In this document: in pieces, positions 25,676 through 34,735 of the stretch
Layout: the number at the start of each line of letters is the position of its first letter
Numbering within the stretch: the stretch's first letter is position 1
Assembly: GCF_002196705.1 (NCBI RefSeq)
Contig: NZ_NADJ01000024.1
Location: 1-60,936, forward strand
DNA: 60,936 nucleotides
From: Desulfosporosinus sp. FKB
Lineage (GTDB): Bacteria; Bacillota; Desulfitobacteriia; Desulfitobacteriales; Desulfitobacteriaceae
Direction: 5' to 3'
Notes under the pieces: model-generated
Databases searched by the model: none
The model's input: only the letters and a program-made list of their open reading frames with translations
What the model was told of the DNA's origin: nothing
Translations under genes and position numbers: made by a program

Positions 25676-25849
25676 TTATCGAATCTTTTGTGAGGCTTCT
25701 TTTCCAACGGTTAAAAATCTTCTGTCAAGTTGCTTAAGCCCGCTCAAAAAAGAGTGGGCATAAGAATAGTAAAATCCTTTGCTCAAGTCGACTGAACGAA
25801 CTTTTCCATCCTCACGTTTACGAAATAGGACTACTCCACCTGCACACAT
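25676..25849 (-). CDS. 57-residue unrecognised protein
   Basis: ATG 25849 follows AGGAGG at 8-nt spacing, and the frame runs 57 codons (MCAGGVVLFRKREDGKVRSV, then a Tyr/Phe-rich middle and a basic end). The composition is that of a small folded protein. I do not recognise it. The good ribosome site and position before the Cys-rich mini-protein suggest an operon of small proteins. Confidence 0.55.
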   Translation of the reverse strand: MCAGGVVLFRKREDGKVRSVDLSKGFYYSYAHSFLSGLKQLDRRFLTVGKEASQKIR

Positions 25850-25997
25850 TTTTACAACCTCCTATTATCAGAAAATAAAAACTGAAGCGTCTGAATCCGA
25901 GACCACAGAACAACAGTTATTCCTGACTCATTGAATAGATTCTATTCACTAAGCCATTCGTTTAAGTTTGATTATTTTTAGGGGTATGCCACCTTGC

Positions 25998-26351
25998 TCA
26001 AGCTAAAACTTTTTTCTTCCGTAAGGAAATAGTTCTTAAAATTACTTTGTCGTCCAATAGCGTCGTGTCCCTGCGCGGCAGCGGCACACACACCAACGAT
26101 TGATTTAAATCCATCAGCATCTTAATTGCTTCATTGACCTCTTGCCCATTATCCATACTTGTTTGCGCATAGCGCTGGGCTTCCAAAACTATAACTTGAT
26201 GGATTGCCGAGCGCACTGCCGTCAGTTGCAATAAAATCTCTTTAAAGGGTTGTTCTTCCTCAATCATTCTTTCTACTGCAGCAAAGTGCCCGCGTATGAT
26301 CTTTACCCGTTTTAGAATTTGTTCTTGGTCTGTTGATTTAACTTTTTCCAT
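25998..26351 (-). CDS. CsoR/FrmR-family regulator lacking the usual metal ligands
   Basis: The 117-residue protein has the DUF156 helical fold (RVKIIRGHFAAVERMIEEEQ, LLQLTAVRSAIHQVIV). At the positions where CsoR has Cys, His and Cys, it has Phe36 (QPFKE) and Gln/Tyr residues in EAQRYAQTS. Its only cysteine is in the C-terminal SLVCVPL segment. It therefore probably does not sense copper in the standard way and may respond to another metal or a reactive species. It is divergent from sigI, whose promoter region holds palindromes that could be its operator. Confidence 0.75.
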   Translation of the reverse strand: MEKVKSTDQEQILKRVKIIRGHFAAVERMIEEEQPFKEILLQLTAVRSAIHQVIVLEAQRYAQTSMDNGQEVNEAIKMLMDLNQSLVCVPLPRRDTTLLDDKVILRTISLRKKKVLA

Positions 26352-26490
26352 AGGCTCTATCCTCCCATCTTATAATTAAAAACTCAAGGTACTGTTCAAA
26401 ACCTACACCGCGATCGGCGGTTGAGTTATGCCTTATGCTTATACTATTTGCTATTTTAAAGAAAGAGTTTCACGGCAAAGTTACAGGTTT

Positions 26491-26506
26491 TTAAATTATT
26501 TGTTAT
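26491..26506. promoter_or_regulatory. Weaker TTAACA-type box upstream of the CsoR-like gene
   Basis: TTAAATTATTTGTTAT, preceded by ACAGGTTT as at the better copies; 140 bp before the start at 26351. Confidence 0.4.
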
Positions 26507-26620
26507 AAATCTCTTAGTTTAAAGTTATTGTGATCATTCTAATCATTAATAGAAACCTGCGTAACTTCTGTACTTGCTGATCTTTTTGCTTATGTAACAC
26601 AAAAGAAACAATAATGTGAC

Positions 26621-26697
26621 AATGTTGTAACATTCTATACCTATAATGGGTATCGAATGTTTTTTTCTACCCCTCAAATATGCTTCAGTGTTACGAA
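26621..26697 (+). promoter_or_regulatory. sigI promoter region with palindromes and SigI-like promoter
   Basis: AATGTTGTAACATT (26621-26634) is a 6-2-6 inverted repeat. ATACC-TATAATG-GGTAT (26637-26653) is an inverted repeat around a TATAAT -10-like hexamer, as expected for a repressor site over a promoter. Further down, ACCCC (26669-26673) and CGAA (26694-26697) resemble the -35 and -10 of SigI-dependent promoters, suggesting autoregulation. Confidence 0.5.
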
Positions 26698-26721
26698 TGA
26701 CTATTAAGCGGAGTGATTAAG

Positions 26722-27444
26722 GTGCAGGAACAGGTTTTGAGAGATACCTTAATATCAGCCAAGAGCGGGGATGCTCTCGCACGAGAGGAACTTATAAAAT
26801 CTCATAAAATATTTATAATTAGGGTAAGCTCCAAGGTCTGCAACCGCTATTTAACCTGGAATAACGATGATGAGCTAAGTATTGCCCTTATAGCCTTTAA
26901 TGAAGCGATCGACAACTTCGACCTGCATGGAGGAGCTTCTTTTTACAGTTTTGTTCAAATGGTGATCCGAAGAAGATTAGTGGATTACTTCCGCAAAGAA
27001 GGCAAACATCAGCATCTTGCCCTCTCGCCCATGAATCCCGAGGATGAAGAATTGAGTCGCTATGATATGAATATCTCCCAAGAGCAATATCAAGAGGAAC
27101 AAAATAATACTCAATTTGCTGAAGTTATCGAGAATTATGTCCGGGTTCTCAGTGAATATGGGGTAAACTTAGATGACTTGGTTAAGGTTTCTCCCAAGCA
27201 TCGGGACAGTAAACAAACTCTCATTCGTGTGTCTCTGACTCTGGTTCACTACCCTCACTTACTGTCCCATCTAAAAAAACAAAAGCTCCTCCCGATTAAG
27301 GAGCTTGAACTCTTGACAGGGATCAAACGCAAGGTCTTAGAAAAGGGAAGAAAATATATCATCGCTCTCGTTTTAATCCTTTCGGAACCTGAATTTTATG
27401 CCCTCAAAACCTTCTTACAAATCAGTTCAGAACTTACGGAATAA
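26722..27444 (+). CDS. sigI: RNA polymerase sigma factor SigI
   Basis: About 240 residues with region 2 (DNFDLHGGASFYSFVQMVIRR) and the SigI-type C-terminal domain (LPIKELELLTGIKRKVLEKG). GTG 26722 has GGAG 8 nt upstream; the in-frame GTG at 26713 is too close. It is followed 12 bp later by an RsgI-like anti-sigma gene, the usual SigI-RsgI pair used for heat, envelope or extracellular-substrate responses. In this island it probably reports envelope or metal stress. Confidence 0.88.
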   Translation: MQEQVLRDTLISAKSGDALAREELIKSHKIFIIRVSSKVCNRYLTWNNDDELSIALIAFNEAIDNFDLHGGASFYSFVQMVIRRRLVDYFRKEGKHQHLALSPMNPEDEELSRYDMNISQEQYQEEQNNTQFAEVIENYVRVLSEYGVNLDDLVKVSPKHRDSKQTLIRVSLTLVHYPHLLSHLKKQKLLPIKELELLTGIKRKVLEKGRKYIIALVLILSEPEFYALKTFLQISSELTE

Positions 27445-27456
27445 GGTGGTCGCGAG

Positions 27457-28653
27457 ATGAAAAAGAGTCAAGGAATCGTTATGAGGACATCCAAAAAAAC
27501 GACGGTTATCTTAACGGAAAAAGGAGACTTTCTGGAAGTTCCTACACCCAAAGCTCTCCCGAAGGTAGGGGATACGATTCAAGTCGATCTCAAACCTAAA
27601 CAAACCCCGCTTCACTATCGATCTTGGTCCAAGTACACTGCATCAGCAGCCGCCTTGTTGCTTGTCATCAGTCTCACGGCGTTCTATGTTTTTGCCCTTC
27701 CCAACATGGCCGTCGCATCGGTTGCACTTGATATGGATCAAAGTAATGTGGATAAGAGCATAGAACTTCTTGTGAATAAAGACGGAAAAGTCATCGAAGT
27801 ACGCGATATGAACGGTAGGACTTACACGCTTGATAAACGAACTCTCACAGGTCAAGATGCTTACCAAGCTATCGATCTCATCATTGAAAGTGCTGCAAAA
27901 GAGGGCAACTTAAAGGAATCTGACAACCTTGTTTTCGCTCGAATTATTCCATTGTCTAAATGGATGGATAGTAATCTCGATCGCGAAACCTTAAAGAATT
28001 CGATCCAAAATGAAATGTCGCGACTCAATCTCCACGGGAACTTGGTTGTTGGGGAATCTGATGAAAAAGTTCGTCAAGAAGCCCTCAATCATGGTATGTC
28101 TGTGAATAACCATTTGATTTATGAGCGTTGCCAAGAAAAAGGTATTGATCTTCCTCCTGAAGCGATCCAGGGCGGTAACCTTCAAAAAGCGCTCTCTAAT
28201 GCCCAAACCAATGTAATGAGTCTTTTTCCAGAAGAGAGTATTGAAATCAAGTCACCTCAAAAACCGGGAGGAAATGAAACCCATGATCAAGAACACTCCG
28301 AACCTTGGAAGCCGGATTCGAATTCACCTGAGGAGAATCATATAAATCCATCGATGATGGGGCCAAGCAAACAAAACACTTCACCCATGAATGTGAACGG
28401 ACAATCGAGTAATACAAACAATTCAGTAAATCCTCCCTCTATGAACATGAACGCACCCCCATCCATGCCTGAAAATCCCTCTCAACAAGAGAACCCAATG
28501 ACTAATTCGCATTCTACAGACGATAACCAAAGCAGAGACTGGAATTCCGAGACAGGACATGATCGTGAGTATCAATCTTCCAAGCCTATGAACTCCTGGC
28601 AAGATTCTCCCTCCACTCAGGAATCGAATCAGGGCAGCTATCGTTCCTGGTAA
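27457..28653 (+). CDS. rsgI: RsgI-family membrane anti-sigma factor with Met/Asn/Pro-rich ectodomain
   Basis: The 398-residue protein has an RsgI_N domain (1-50; KKTTVILTEKGDFLEVPTPK), one membrane helix (about 61-81), a juxtamembrane domain (88-190) and a long disordered tail rich in Met, Asn, Ser and Pro (about 270-398). In typical RsgI proteins the ectodomain begins with an Asn-Pro autocleavage site in a DINPS context; here the matching place reads DMDQSNVDKS and lacks it. The tail resembles metal-binding Met-rich segments, hinting at a sensor role. Confidence 0.85.
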   Translation: MKKSQGIVMRTSKKTTVILTEKGDFLEVPTPKALPKVGDTIQVDLKPKQTPLHYRSWSKYTASAAALLLVISLTAFYVFALPNMAVASVALDMDQSNVDKSIELLVNKDGKVIEVRDMNGRTYTLDKRTLTGQDAYQAIDLIIESAAKEGNLKESDNLVFARIIPLSKWMDSNLDRETLKNSIQNEMSRLNLHGNLVVGESDEKVRQEALNHGMSVNNHLIYERCQEKGIDLPPEAIQGGNLQKALSNAQTNVMSLFPEESIEIKSPQKPGGNETHDQEHSEPWKPDSNSPEENHINPSMMGPSKQNTSPMNVNGQSSNTNNSVNPPSMNMNAPPSMPENPSQQENPMTNSHSTDDNQSRDWNSETGHDREYQSSKPMNSWQDSPSTQESNQGSYRSW

Positions 28654-28657
28654 ACAC

Positions 28658-28698
28658 GTAAAGGAGAAGGCGAGCATCATCTCGACCTTCTCCTTTAC
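28658..28698. terminator. Bidirectional terminator between rsgI and the first histidine kinase
   Basis: GTAAAGGAGAAGG pairs with CCTTCTCCTTTAC, and CGAG/CTCG extends the stem inside. It serves convergent genes. Confidence 0.8.
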
Positions 28699-28727
28699 TT
28701 TGAATTAGCTATTTCCACCTAAACCAG

Positions 28728-30170
28728 CTATTCCGCTAACGGTAAATAGACGCTAAACATTGCCCCCTTTCCTAATTCACTTTCTGCTACAACCTTCCCA
28801 TGATGCATTTCAATTATCTTCTTCACAATCGAAAGTCCTAAGCCGGTCCCGGTTCCTCGCCTAGATCTGGACTTGTCGACTTTGTAAAATCTTTCCCAGA
28901 TATTTTCGAGCTCTTCGTGAGGGATCCCCGGACCCGAGTCCTTTACCGCGATGAAGGCCCCGTCTTTTTCTAGCCCAAGTTGAATTCTCACCTTCCCGCC
29001 GGATTCAGAGTGCTTTATCGCATTATCCACTAAATTCGTAAGAACTTGTTTCAGTCGATCACTATTGCCCCAAATCGTAACCTGTTGCTCCGGTATAATA
29101 ACCTCTAATTGAATCTCTCTCGATTCAGCCAATTGCTTTAATCGCTCGATTGAAATCTGAACGAGCTTATTCAAAACAACATAATCCATCTCATCAAAGG
29201 TTTCGACAGCTTCTAATCCTTTGAGATCGAGCAAATCATCAACGAGGCGTCTAAGCCTTTCCGTTTCATCGATGATCAGTTTTAAGTAGTGCTGCTCTTG
29301 TTCTTTAGACTTCACTAATCCGTCTAAAACTGCCTCTGAAAACCCTTGGATCACGGTTAATGGAGTACGCAATTCATGAGAAACATCCGATAGGAGTTCC
29401 TGACGCAAGCGGTCATAACGCTCAATCTCTTCAATTTTTTCCTTAAGTTCGGCGGACATGACGTTAAAGGAATGTGCTAGACGTCCGACCTCATCTTCCG
29501 AGGTGACTTCAATTTGTCGGCCAAAATCCCCTTCCGCGATATGTTTCGCTGTATCCTCCATTTTAATGAGAGGCCGAATGAGCTTTCTGGAAATGAACAT
29601 ACTGAGTATGGTTGCTAATATAATTCCAATCAGTGCTCCAATGAATGCAATCCATAATAAGCTTTGAACATGTTGCCTAATCGATGATAACGGGCTACTG
29701 ATAATTACTGTTCCTATAACTTGGTTTTGGCCTTTTAATGGAACGCCAACGAGAAAGGTTTCATCCGTTACTCCCGGAAGCTTTCCGGAGTAAACCACAT
29801 TATTTCCGCTTAGGATTTTTCCTTTAAAAGCTGGCTCCAGAAGAATCCGTTTTAGGGGTACGCTTATTGGCTGACCCAATAACTGCCCTCCGTCAAGATT
29901 CACTATGGCGATATCCGCATTTAAGAATTTTCCAAGAATCTGAAACCTTTCATTGATAAGCGTACTCTCATCCGCTTTATAAGTATTGTATATTGTAACA
30001 ACTTCTTCAGCCTCATAGATATAAAACTTGGCCTGCTGATTATAAATTAAGGTCCTAATCTGTTGAGCTTGAATTAGAATTGAAAATAAAAAGACACCCA
30101 AAACTAAACCAACAATCGTCAGCCAAAGTTTAAGGATAAGGCTTTTTTTTAATGACCATTGAATTCGAAT
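28728..30170 (-). CDS. Sensor histidine kinase, first copy
   Basis: It has a membrane helix, an extracytoplasmic domain of about 115 residues, a second helix (IAFIGALIGIILATILSMFI), HAMP, HisKA (SHELRTPLTV with the phospho-accepting His) and HATPase_c (GTGTGLGLSIV). The first ATG/GTG/TTG (TTG 30101) would cut the first helix. The conserved reading RIQWSLKKSLILKLWLTIVG extends upstream to an ATT at 30170 after GAGGAG, overlapping the regulator's stop; I annotate that start (480 residues). The second kinase copy shows the same arrangement. Confidence 0.85.
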   Translation of the reverse strand: MRIQWSLKKSLILKLWLTIVGLVLGVFLFSILIQAQQIRTLIYNQQAKFYIYEAEEVVTIYNTYKADESTLINERFQILGKFLNADIAIVNLDGGQLLGQPISVPLKRILLEPAFKGKILSGNNVVYSGKLPGVTDETFLVGVPLKGQNQVIGTVIISSPLSSIRQHVQSLLWIAFIGALIGIILATILSMFISRKLIRPLIKMEDTAKHIAEGDFGRQIEVTSEDEVGRLAHSFNVMSAELKEKIEEIERYDRLRQELLSDVSHELRTPLTVIQGFSEAVLDGLVKSKEQEQHYLKLIIDETERLRRLVDDLLDLKGLEAVETFDEMDYVVLNKLVQISIERLKQLAESREIQLEVIIPEQQVTIWGNSDRLKQVLTNLVDNAIKHSESGGKVRIQLGLEKDGAFIAVKDSGPGIPHEELENIWERFYKVDKSRSRRGTGTGLGLSIVKKIIEMHHGKVVAESELGKGAMFSVYLPLAE

Positions 30171-30832
30171 CTGTACCCCACTCCTCTAACGGTTTGAATA
30201 AAATCACTGAAACCCACTTGACTTTCAAATTTCGAGCGTAAACGGTTGATATGTGTATCGACTGTCCTCGAATCTCCGCAATAGTCGTACTCCCAGACCG
30301 TGTTAAGTAACTGGTCCCGGGTAAATATCCGATTTGGATTCTTGGCTAAAACTAAGAGTAAATCAAACTCTTTCGTTGTCAGTTTCGCCTCTGTTCCCTC
30401 CACGATCACCTCGCGGGTGATCTGATTGATCGTAAAACCAGGGTATGTAATAAGATGTTCTTTCGTCTGTTCTCCTTCTAGTCTTCGTAGAACTGCTTTT
30501 ACTCGTGCACTGAGTTCCCTTGGACTGAACGGTTTTACTACATAGTCATCGGCTCCTAAATCAAACCCGAGTACCCGATCATTTTCTTCTCCTTTAGCAG
30601 TTAACATGATAATTGGAATTTGAGTCTCTTTCCTCAAGATTTTGCATACGGTCCACCCATCTAAACCCGGCATCATCAAATCTAAGATAACAAGGTCGAA
30701 TGCGCCATTGCGAACCTTCTCTAAAGCACGATTTCCATTTTCAGACTCTTCAATTTCATAACCCTCGGCTTCAAGGTATAGGCGAACAATCTCTCGTATC
30801 CGTTCATCATCATCTGCCACCAAAATTCTCAT
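30149..30832 (-). CDS. OmpR-type response regulator, first copy
   Basis: A receiver domain with DDDE acidic pocket, phosphorylated Asp in LVILDLMMPGLDG, and switch Lys in YVVKPFS; a winged-helix DNA-binding domain (TREVIVEGTEAKLTTKEFDL, SRTVDTHINRLRSK). ATG 30832 aligns with the second copy; TTG 30838 is possible. Its 3' end overlaps the kinase start. Likely acts on the TTAACA-type boxes found upstream of local secreted-protein genes. Confidence 0.9.
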   Translation of the reverse strand: MRILVADDDERIREIVRLYLEAEGYEIEESENGNRALEKVRNGAFDLVILDLMMPGLDGWTVCKILRKETQIPIIMLTAKGEENDRVLGFDLGADDYVVKPFSPRELSARVKAVLRRLEGEQTKEHLITYPGFTINQITREVIVEGTEAKLTTKEFDLLLVLAKNPNRIFTRDQLLNTVWEYDYCGDSRTVDTHINRLRSKFESQVGFSDFIQTVRGVGYRFEFNGH

Positions 30833-31026
30833 ATCCAACCACTTCCTCCTCAGAAAAATAATCGAGTGTTAACTAAATATTGGGTTCAAACCTCTTCAAT
30901 CTTCTGCTTCAAGTTGCAACGTCACGTGGTTAATTACGAAACGTTCCTGAAGGTTAATGCATTAAAAAAGCGGCTTTAGGCACAGTATTTATCATCAAAT
31001 CCGAGATTATACCATTTAACTAGCTT

Positions 31027-31326
31027 CTACCAACACCAATCATCGTTTCTGTCATTCTCACATTGATCCTTAGGGAGAGTATACCAATCAAATTGAGGAT
31101 TGTAATTCGGTTTCATTGGACTATACCACATCCCCCCTCCCCCAGCTCCATTTTCCACATTGGAGGATGGTTGAGAATTATTTTTAGTGACGGGTTCACT
31201 GGGCTGGGCAGCGGGTAGACTTTGAGTCCAAACCGAGGGGCGTAGCATCGCTATGGCCTTAGGGATGAACATCCCACTCAAAAAGGCCATGACTACGACT
31301 AAGATGACAATGATTTTACTTTTCAT
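31027..31326 (-). CDS. Small secreted aromatic protein, second W-motif member
   Basis: A 99-residue protein with signal/anchor (1-27), the IPKAIA...W.Q stretch shared with the other members, a short linker, and residues 65-82 matching the W-motif pattern (GMWYSPMKPNYNPQF then DWY). It ends NDDWCW. Its start overlaps the stop of the zinc-ribbon gene at 31323. It precedes the first two-component system on the same strand. Confidence 0.75.
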   Translation of the reverse strand: MKSKIIVILVVVMAFLSGMFIPKAIAMLRPSVWTQSLPAAQPSEPVTKNNSQPSSNVENGAGGGGMWYSPMKPNYNPQFDWYTLPKDQCENDRNDDWCW

Positions 31327-31526
31327 CCGGCTCCCCTCCGACTAACCCAGTTCTCTTTTCCTATACATTTTCCCATAACTCTCTTTACTGCTCCATCTGG
31401 GAAAATCGTGAATATTTGTACTCCCCTTTCTCCATCTGTCCACTCATGGTAGCACTCTGAGCAGTAATATCGATCACGCCCAATCTTTCCGATTTGACGC
31501 CCCTTGCATAATACACAACTTCTCAT
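31323..31526 (-). CDS. Zinc-ribbon protein upstream of the secreted W-motif protein
   Basis: A 67-residue cytoplasmic protein with CVLCKG and CSECYHEW, a four-Cys zinc ribbon, then a beta-rich tail. It overlaps the secreted gene by four bases, so both are made together. The start of the sequence resembles the 28-residue mini-protein at 25570. A perfect TTAACA-type palindrome lies 135 bp upstream. Confidence 0.7.
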   Translation of the reverse strand: MRSCVLCKGRQIGKIGRDRYYCSECYHEWTDGERGVQIFTIFPDGAVKRVMGKCIGKENWVSRRGAG

Positions 31527-31660
31527 AAAACTTCGACCCCTCGTCTATTGGACATTACTTATGCCATCTTATCAAAAACATATTTCCCTCTCTTTGTATA
31601 GTCCCTCTAATGGAATATGTTAATTATAGGTTTTTTTTATTACAATAATCTAACATGAAT

Positions 31661-31676
31661 TTAACAAATTTGTTAA
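31661..31676. promoter_or_regulatory. TTAACA-type box, perfect palindrome, upstream of the zinc-ribbon gene
   Basis: TTAACAAATTTGTTAA is a perfect 16-bp palindrome. Confidence 0.65.
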
Positions 31677-31678
31677 AA

Positions 31679-31708
31679 ACCCCGTACCACTCAATCGTGA
31701 TACGGGGT
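31679..31708 (-). terminator. Terminator of the first ArsR gene
   Basis: ACCCCGTA and TACGGGGT form an 8-bp stem; GTTTTTAAC follows on the minus strand. It abuts the TTAACA-type box. Confidence 0.75.
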
Positions 31709-31731
31709 GACTATTTTAGAGTTATTGATAC

Positions 31732-32121
31732 TCATTCGTCGATATGCTCTAGCCCCTGGCGGTAAAGCTCTTGCACGTGATTATCCTGGAGGGAATAATA
31801 CACCATTTTCCCATCCCGCCGGTATTTCACAAGATTACTATTACGAAGAACTCTCAGTTGATGAGAGGTAGCAGACTGACTTAAGTCTAGAAGCTCAGCT
31901 AAATCACAAACACAGAATTCCGACTTAGCGAGTGCGTCCATTATTCGTATACGTGTAGGATCTCCAAGCGTCTTAAATAAATCGGCAAGTTCAGTTGCTC
32001 GATCTAGACTTAAGATTTGATCAGAATACGTGCGAACCACATCCGGATGAACACAGACAATATCACAGATTAGGTTTTCACTATCATTATTATGCTTATT
32101 AGGCATCATAGTACGATTCAC
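31732..32121 (-). CDS. ArsR/CadC-family metal-sensing repressor, first copy
   Basis: 129 residues. The N-terminal CDIVCVH pair and FCVCDLAELL in the recognition-helix region give the four-Cys CadC-type Cd/Pb/Zn site; LSQSATSHQLRVLRNSNLVK is the DNA-reading helix. It lies downstream of the P-type ATPase it probably controls, while the second copy lies upstream of its ATPase. Confidence 0.9.
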   Translation of the reverse strand: MNRTMMPNKHNNDSENLICDIVCVHPDVVRTYSDQILSLDRATELADLFKTLGDPTRIRIMDALAKSEFCVCDLAELLDLSQSATSHQLRVLRNSNLVKYRRDGKMVYYSLQDNHVQELYRQGLEHIDE

Positions 32122-32231
32122 CTCATAATGCTAATACCTGCTGATTAGTAATATAACAGTAAATCTCTATTCTTACAAGCGGATTACAGACCAAGAAAAA
32201 ATCCGACACAAACATGGCCTAAAATTAGTTT

Positions 32232-34658
32232 TTAACGTGCTGTTATTTCTTTCATCTGAGTGTTAGTATGAGCTTCTCCCTTTTCCGGGTTAGAATAGCG
32301 CCTTACGCGTGTTGCGTTTAATATAGCGAGCAAGGCTACTCCAACATCTGCAAACACAGCTTCCCACATATTGGCTACACCAAACATCCCTAACACGATG
32401 AATCCCAGTTTAATCACTAATGCAAAACCGATATTCTGCCAAATAATTTTCTTCGTGAAACGGGCAATATCGATTGCACTAACCAGTTTACTCGGTTGAT
32501 CTTCCATGAGAACAACGTCTGCTGCTTCAATCGCCGCATCTGATCCTAAGCCTCCCATAGCGACTCCAATATCGGCTCGGGTTAATACCGGTGCATCGTT
32601 AATTCCATCTCCAACAAAGACAACCTTACCTTTTCCATTTTCTTTCTGCAAATATTTTTCAAGCCAAGTGACCTTATCTTCCGGAAGTAAATCGGCATGA
32701 TACTCTTTAATTCCTAACTGCTCAGATACAGCCTTCGCAACGGTACTATGGTCACCTGTCAGCATCACTGTGGTAATTCCTACTTGATTTAAGTTGGCAA
32801 CTGCTTCTTTGGCTCCCTCTTTTGCCCGATCCGAAATAAGGAGATTACCTGTATATTTGCCATCGACCGCGATATAAACTTGAGTACCCACTTCATTCAT
32901 TTTCAATTCCGGAACCGAAATTGAATTCTGAAGCAAGAGGTCTTTCTTCCCTGCGAAAACTGCTTTTCCATTCAATACGGCACGGATTCCTTTTCCACTG
33001 ATTTCTTCATAACTTGCGATAGAAGCCGTGTCAATCTCTTTACCCCATCGATCCCGAATCGATTTTGCAATGGGATGACTGGAGTGGGCTTCAACGGTGG
33101 CAGCTATTTCGAGAAGTTGCTCTTCTGTGTATTCATTCATCGCTTCAATCTTATTGACTTCAAACACCCCTTGAGTGAGTGTACCTGTCTTATCAAATAT
33201 CACAGTACGAACATCAGTTAAAGCTTCTAAATAATTAGCTCCCTTCACTAAAATCCCGTGACGCGATGCGCCACCGATTCCCCCAAAATAACCGAGAGGT
33301 ACAGATATCACCAGTGCACAAGGACAAGAGATAACCAGGATCGTCATGGCACGATAGAGCCACTCCCTAAAATCGCCTCCCATAAAGAACGGCGGAATCA
33401 GTGCAATCCCTAAGGCAACAACAACAATGGCCGGCGTGTAGTACCGAGCAAACGTCGTAATGAACTTCTCCGTCTTTGCCTTACGTGTACTAGCGTTCTC
33501 CACAAGGTCAAGGATTTTCTGAACCGAGGAGTCTGCGAACTCCCGGGTGACTCTAACAGTAAGAACACCCGAATTGTTTATCATACCCGCGAGAACTGTA
33601 TCTCCAACTTCGACTTTTCGAGGTACGGATTCACCCGTTAAAGCCGAAGTATCTACGAATGAGGTTCCATGAACAATTTCACCATCCAACGGAACCTTTT
33701 CTCCAGGTCGAATTAAAATCTGTTGCCCGATATGAACCTCTTCAGGGTCAACTTTTTTTACATCTAATTGATTCACTAGGTTAGCGTAGTCTGGACGAAT
33801 ATTCAGCACCGCTTGAATCGAACGGCGTGAACGATTCACGGCACGATCTTCGAAATACTCTCCTACGGAATAGAAGAGCATGACACCTACAGCTTCAGGA
33901 AGCTCGTGAATGGCAATGGCTCCAATCGTAGCTAGGGCCATTAAGAAGTTTTCATCGAAAATTGATCCACGAATAATATTTCGGAATGCTTTCTCTAAAA
34001 CTTCACGTCCGACCAATAAATAGGCCGCTAAATATACAAGATACTCAAGAATTTCGAACGAAGTATTGTGCCATTTTGATCCGAATATCAATCCTATAGC
34101 AAAGAGAATACCTGCAATCAAAATTGTTGTTAATTTTTGACGCGTTTCTTTTGCTTCCTTTTCTTCGTTCTCAACAGGACTCTTCGATTTACTTCTTTCA
34201 ATCGGAACGAGTTTAACCCCTGGCTCAATCCTCTCCATGATCTCTTGCGCCTGACTCATCATCGAAGGAGGCAAGTAAACGGTTTTCGTCGCATAGTTAA
34301 TCGCTGTTTCTCCGATTCCTTCCGTAGCACTGAGCGCCCGCTCCATTTTCGCAGAGCAGTTTGCGCAAAACTCCCCTTCAATACGGTATTGAAGTTTGTC
34401 TGAGGAACTAGCAGACTTTTTCTCATTCGCTTCGACAAGTTTAACTCCCGGTTCGATTTTCTCAATGATAGTTTGGGCCTGGTTAACCATTGAAGGAGGT
34501 AAGAAAACCGTTTTCATCGCATAATTGATGCTCGTCTCCCCAATTCCTTCGGTTGAACTCAATGCTCTTTCCATCTTTGCCGAACAATTCGCACAGAATT
34601 CGCCTTCGATTCTGAATTTCACACGTTCCTCAGATCGATTAAAATTTTTATCTACCAT
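32232..34658 (-). CDS. Zn/Cd/Pb-type P1B ATPase, first minus-strand copy
   Basis: 808 residues from ATG 34658 (GGAGGG upstream). Two tandem HMA domains, each with FCANCSAKMERALS, arose by internal duplication. SCPCALVIS, DKTGTLTQG, GDGINDAP and the terminal DVGVALLAILNATR define the Zn/Cd/Pb class. A CadC-like operator lies 58 bp upstream, and the ArsR gene follows. It is very similar to the copy at 39066-41498 and less so to cadA at 17474. Confidence 0.9.
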   Translation of the reverse strand: MVDKNFNRSEERVKFRIEGEFCANCSAKMERALSSTEGIGETSINYAMKTVFLPPSMVNQAQTIIEKIEPGVKLVEANEKKSASSSDKLQYRIEGEFCANCSAKMERALSATEGIGETAINYATKTVYLPPSMMSQAQEIMERIEPGVKLVPIERSKSKSPVENEEKEAKETRQKLTTILIAGILFAIGLIFGSKWHNTSFEILEYLVYLAAYLLVGREVLEKAFRNIIRGSIFDENFLMALATIGAIAIHELPEAVGVMLFYSVGEYFEDRAVNRSRRSIQAVLNIRPDYANLVNQLDVKKVDPEEVHIGQQILIRPGEKVPLDGEIVHGTSFVDTSALTGESVPRKVEVGDTVLAGMINNSGVLTVRVTREFADSSVQKILDLVENASTRKAKTEKFITTFARYYTPAIVVVALGIALIPPFFMGGDFREWLYRAMTILVISCPCALVISVPLGYFGGIGGASRHGILVKGANYLEALTDVRTVIFDKTGTLTQGVFEVNKIEAMNEYTEEQLLEIAATVEAHSSHPIAKSIRDRWGKEIDTASIASYEEISGKGIRAVLNGKAVFAGKKDLLLQNSISVPELKMNEVGTQVYIAVDGKYTGNLLISDRAKEGAKEAVANLNQVGITTVMLTGDHSTVAKAVSEQLGIKEYHADLLPEDKVTWLEKYLQKENGKGKVVFVGDGINDAPVLTRADIGVAMGGLGSDAAIEAADVVLMEDQPSKLVSAIDIARFTKKIIWQNIGFALVIKLGFIVLGMFGVANMWEAVFADVGVALLAILNATRVRRYSNPEKGEAHTNTQMKEITAR

Positions 34659-34715
34659 TTCTTTCCCTCCAAACATCTTTTGTATTTCTCTTATCTATTG
34701 CGGCCTCAATTCGAT

Positions 34716-34735
34716 ATATGAATATCTGTTCATAT
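34716..34735. promoter_or_regulatory. CadC-type operator before the first minus-strand ATPase
   Basis: ATATGAATATCTGTTCATAT, a 7-6-7 inverted repeat nearly identical to the one at 41959-41978. The remaining 34736-35060 shows no gene. Confidence 0.7.
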
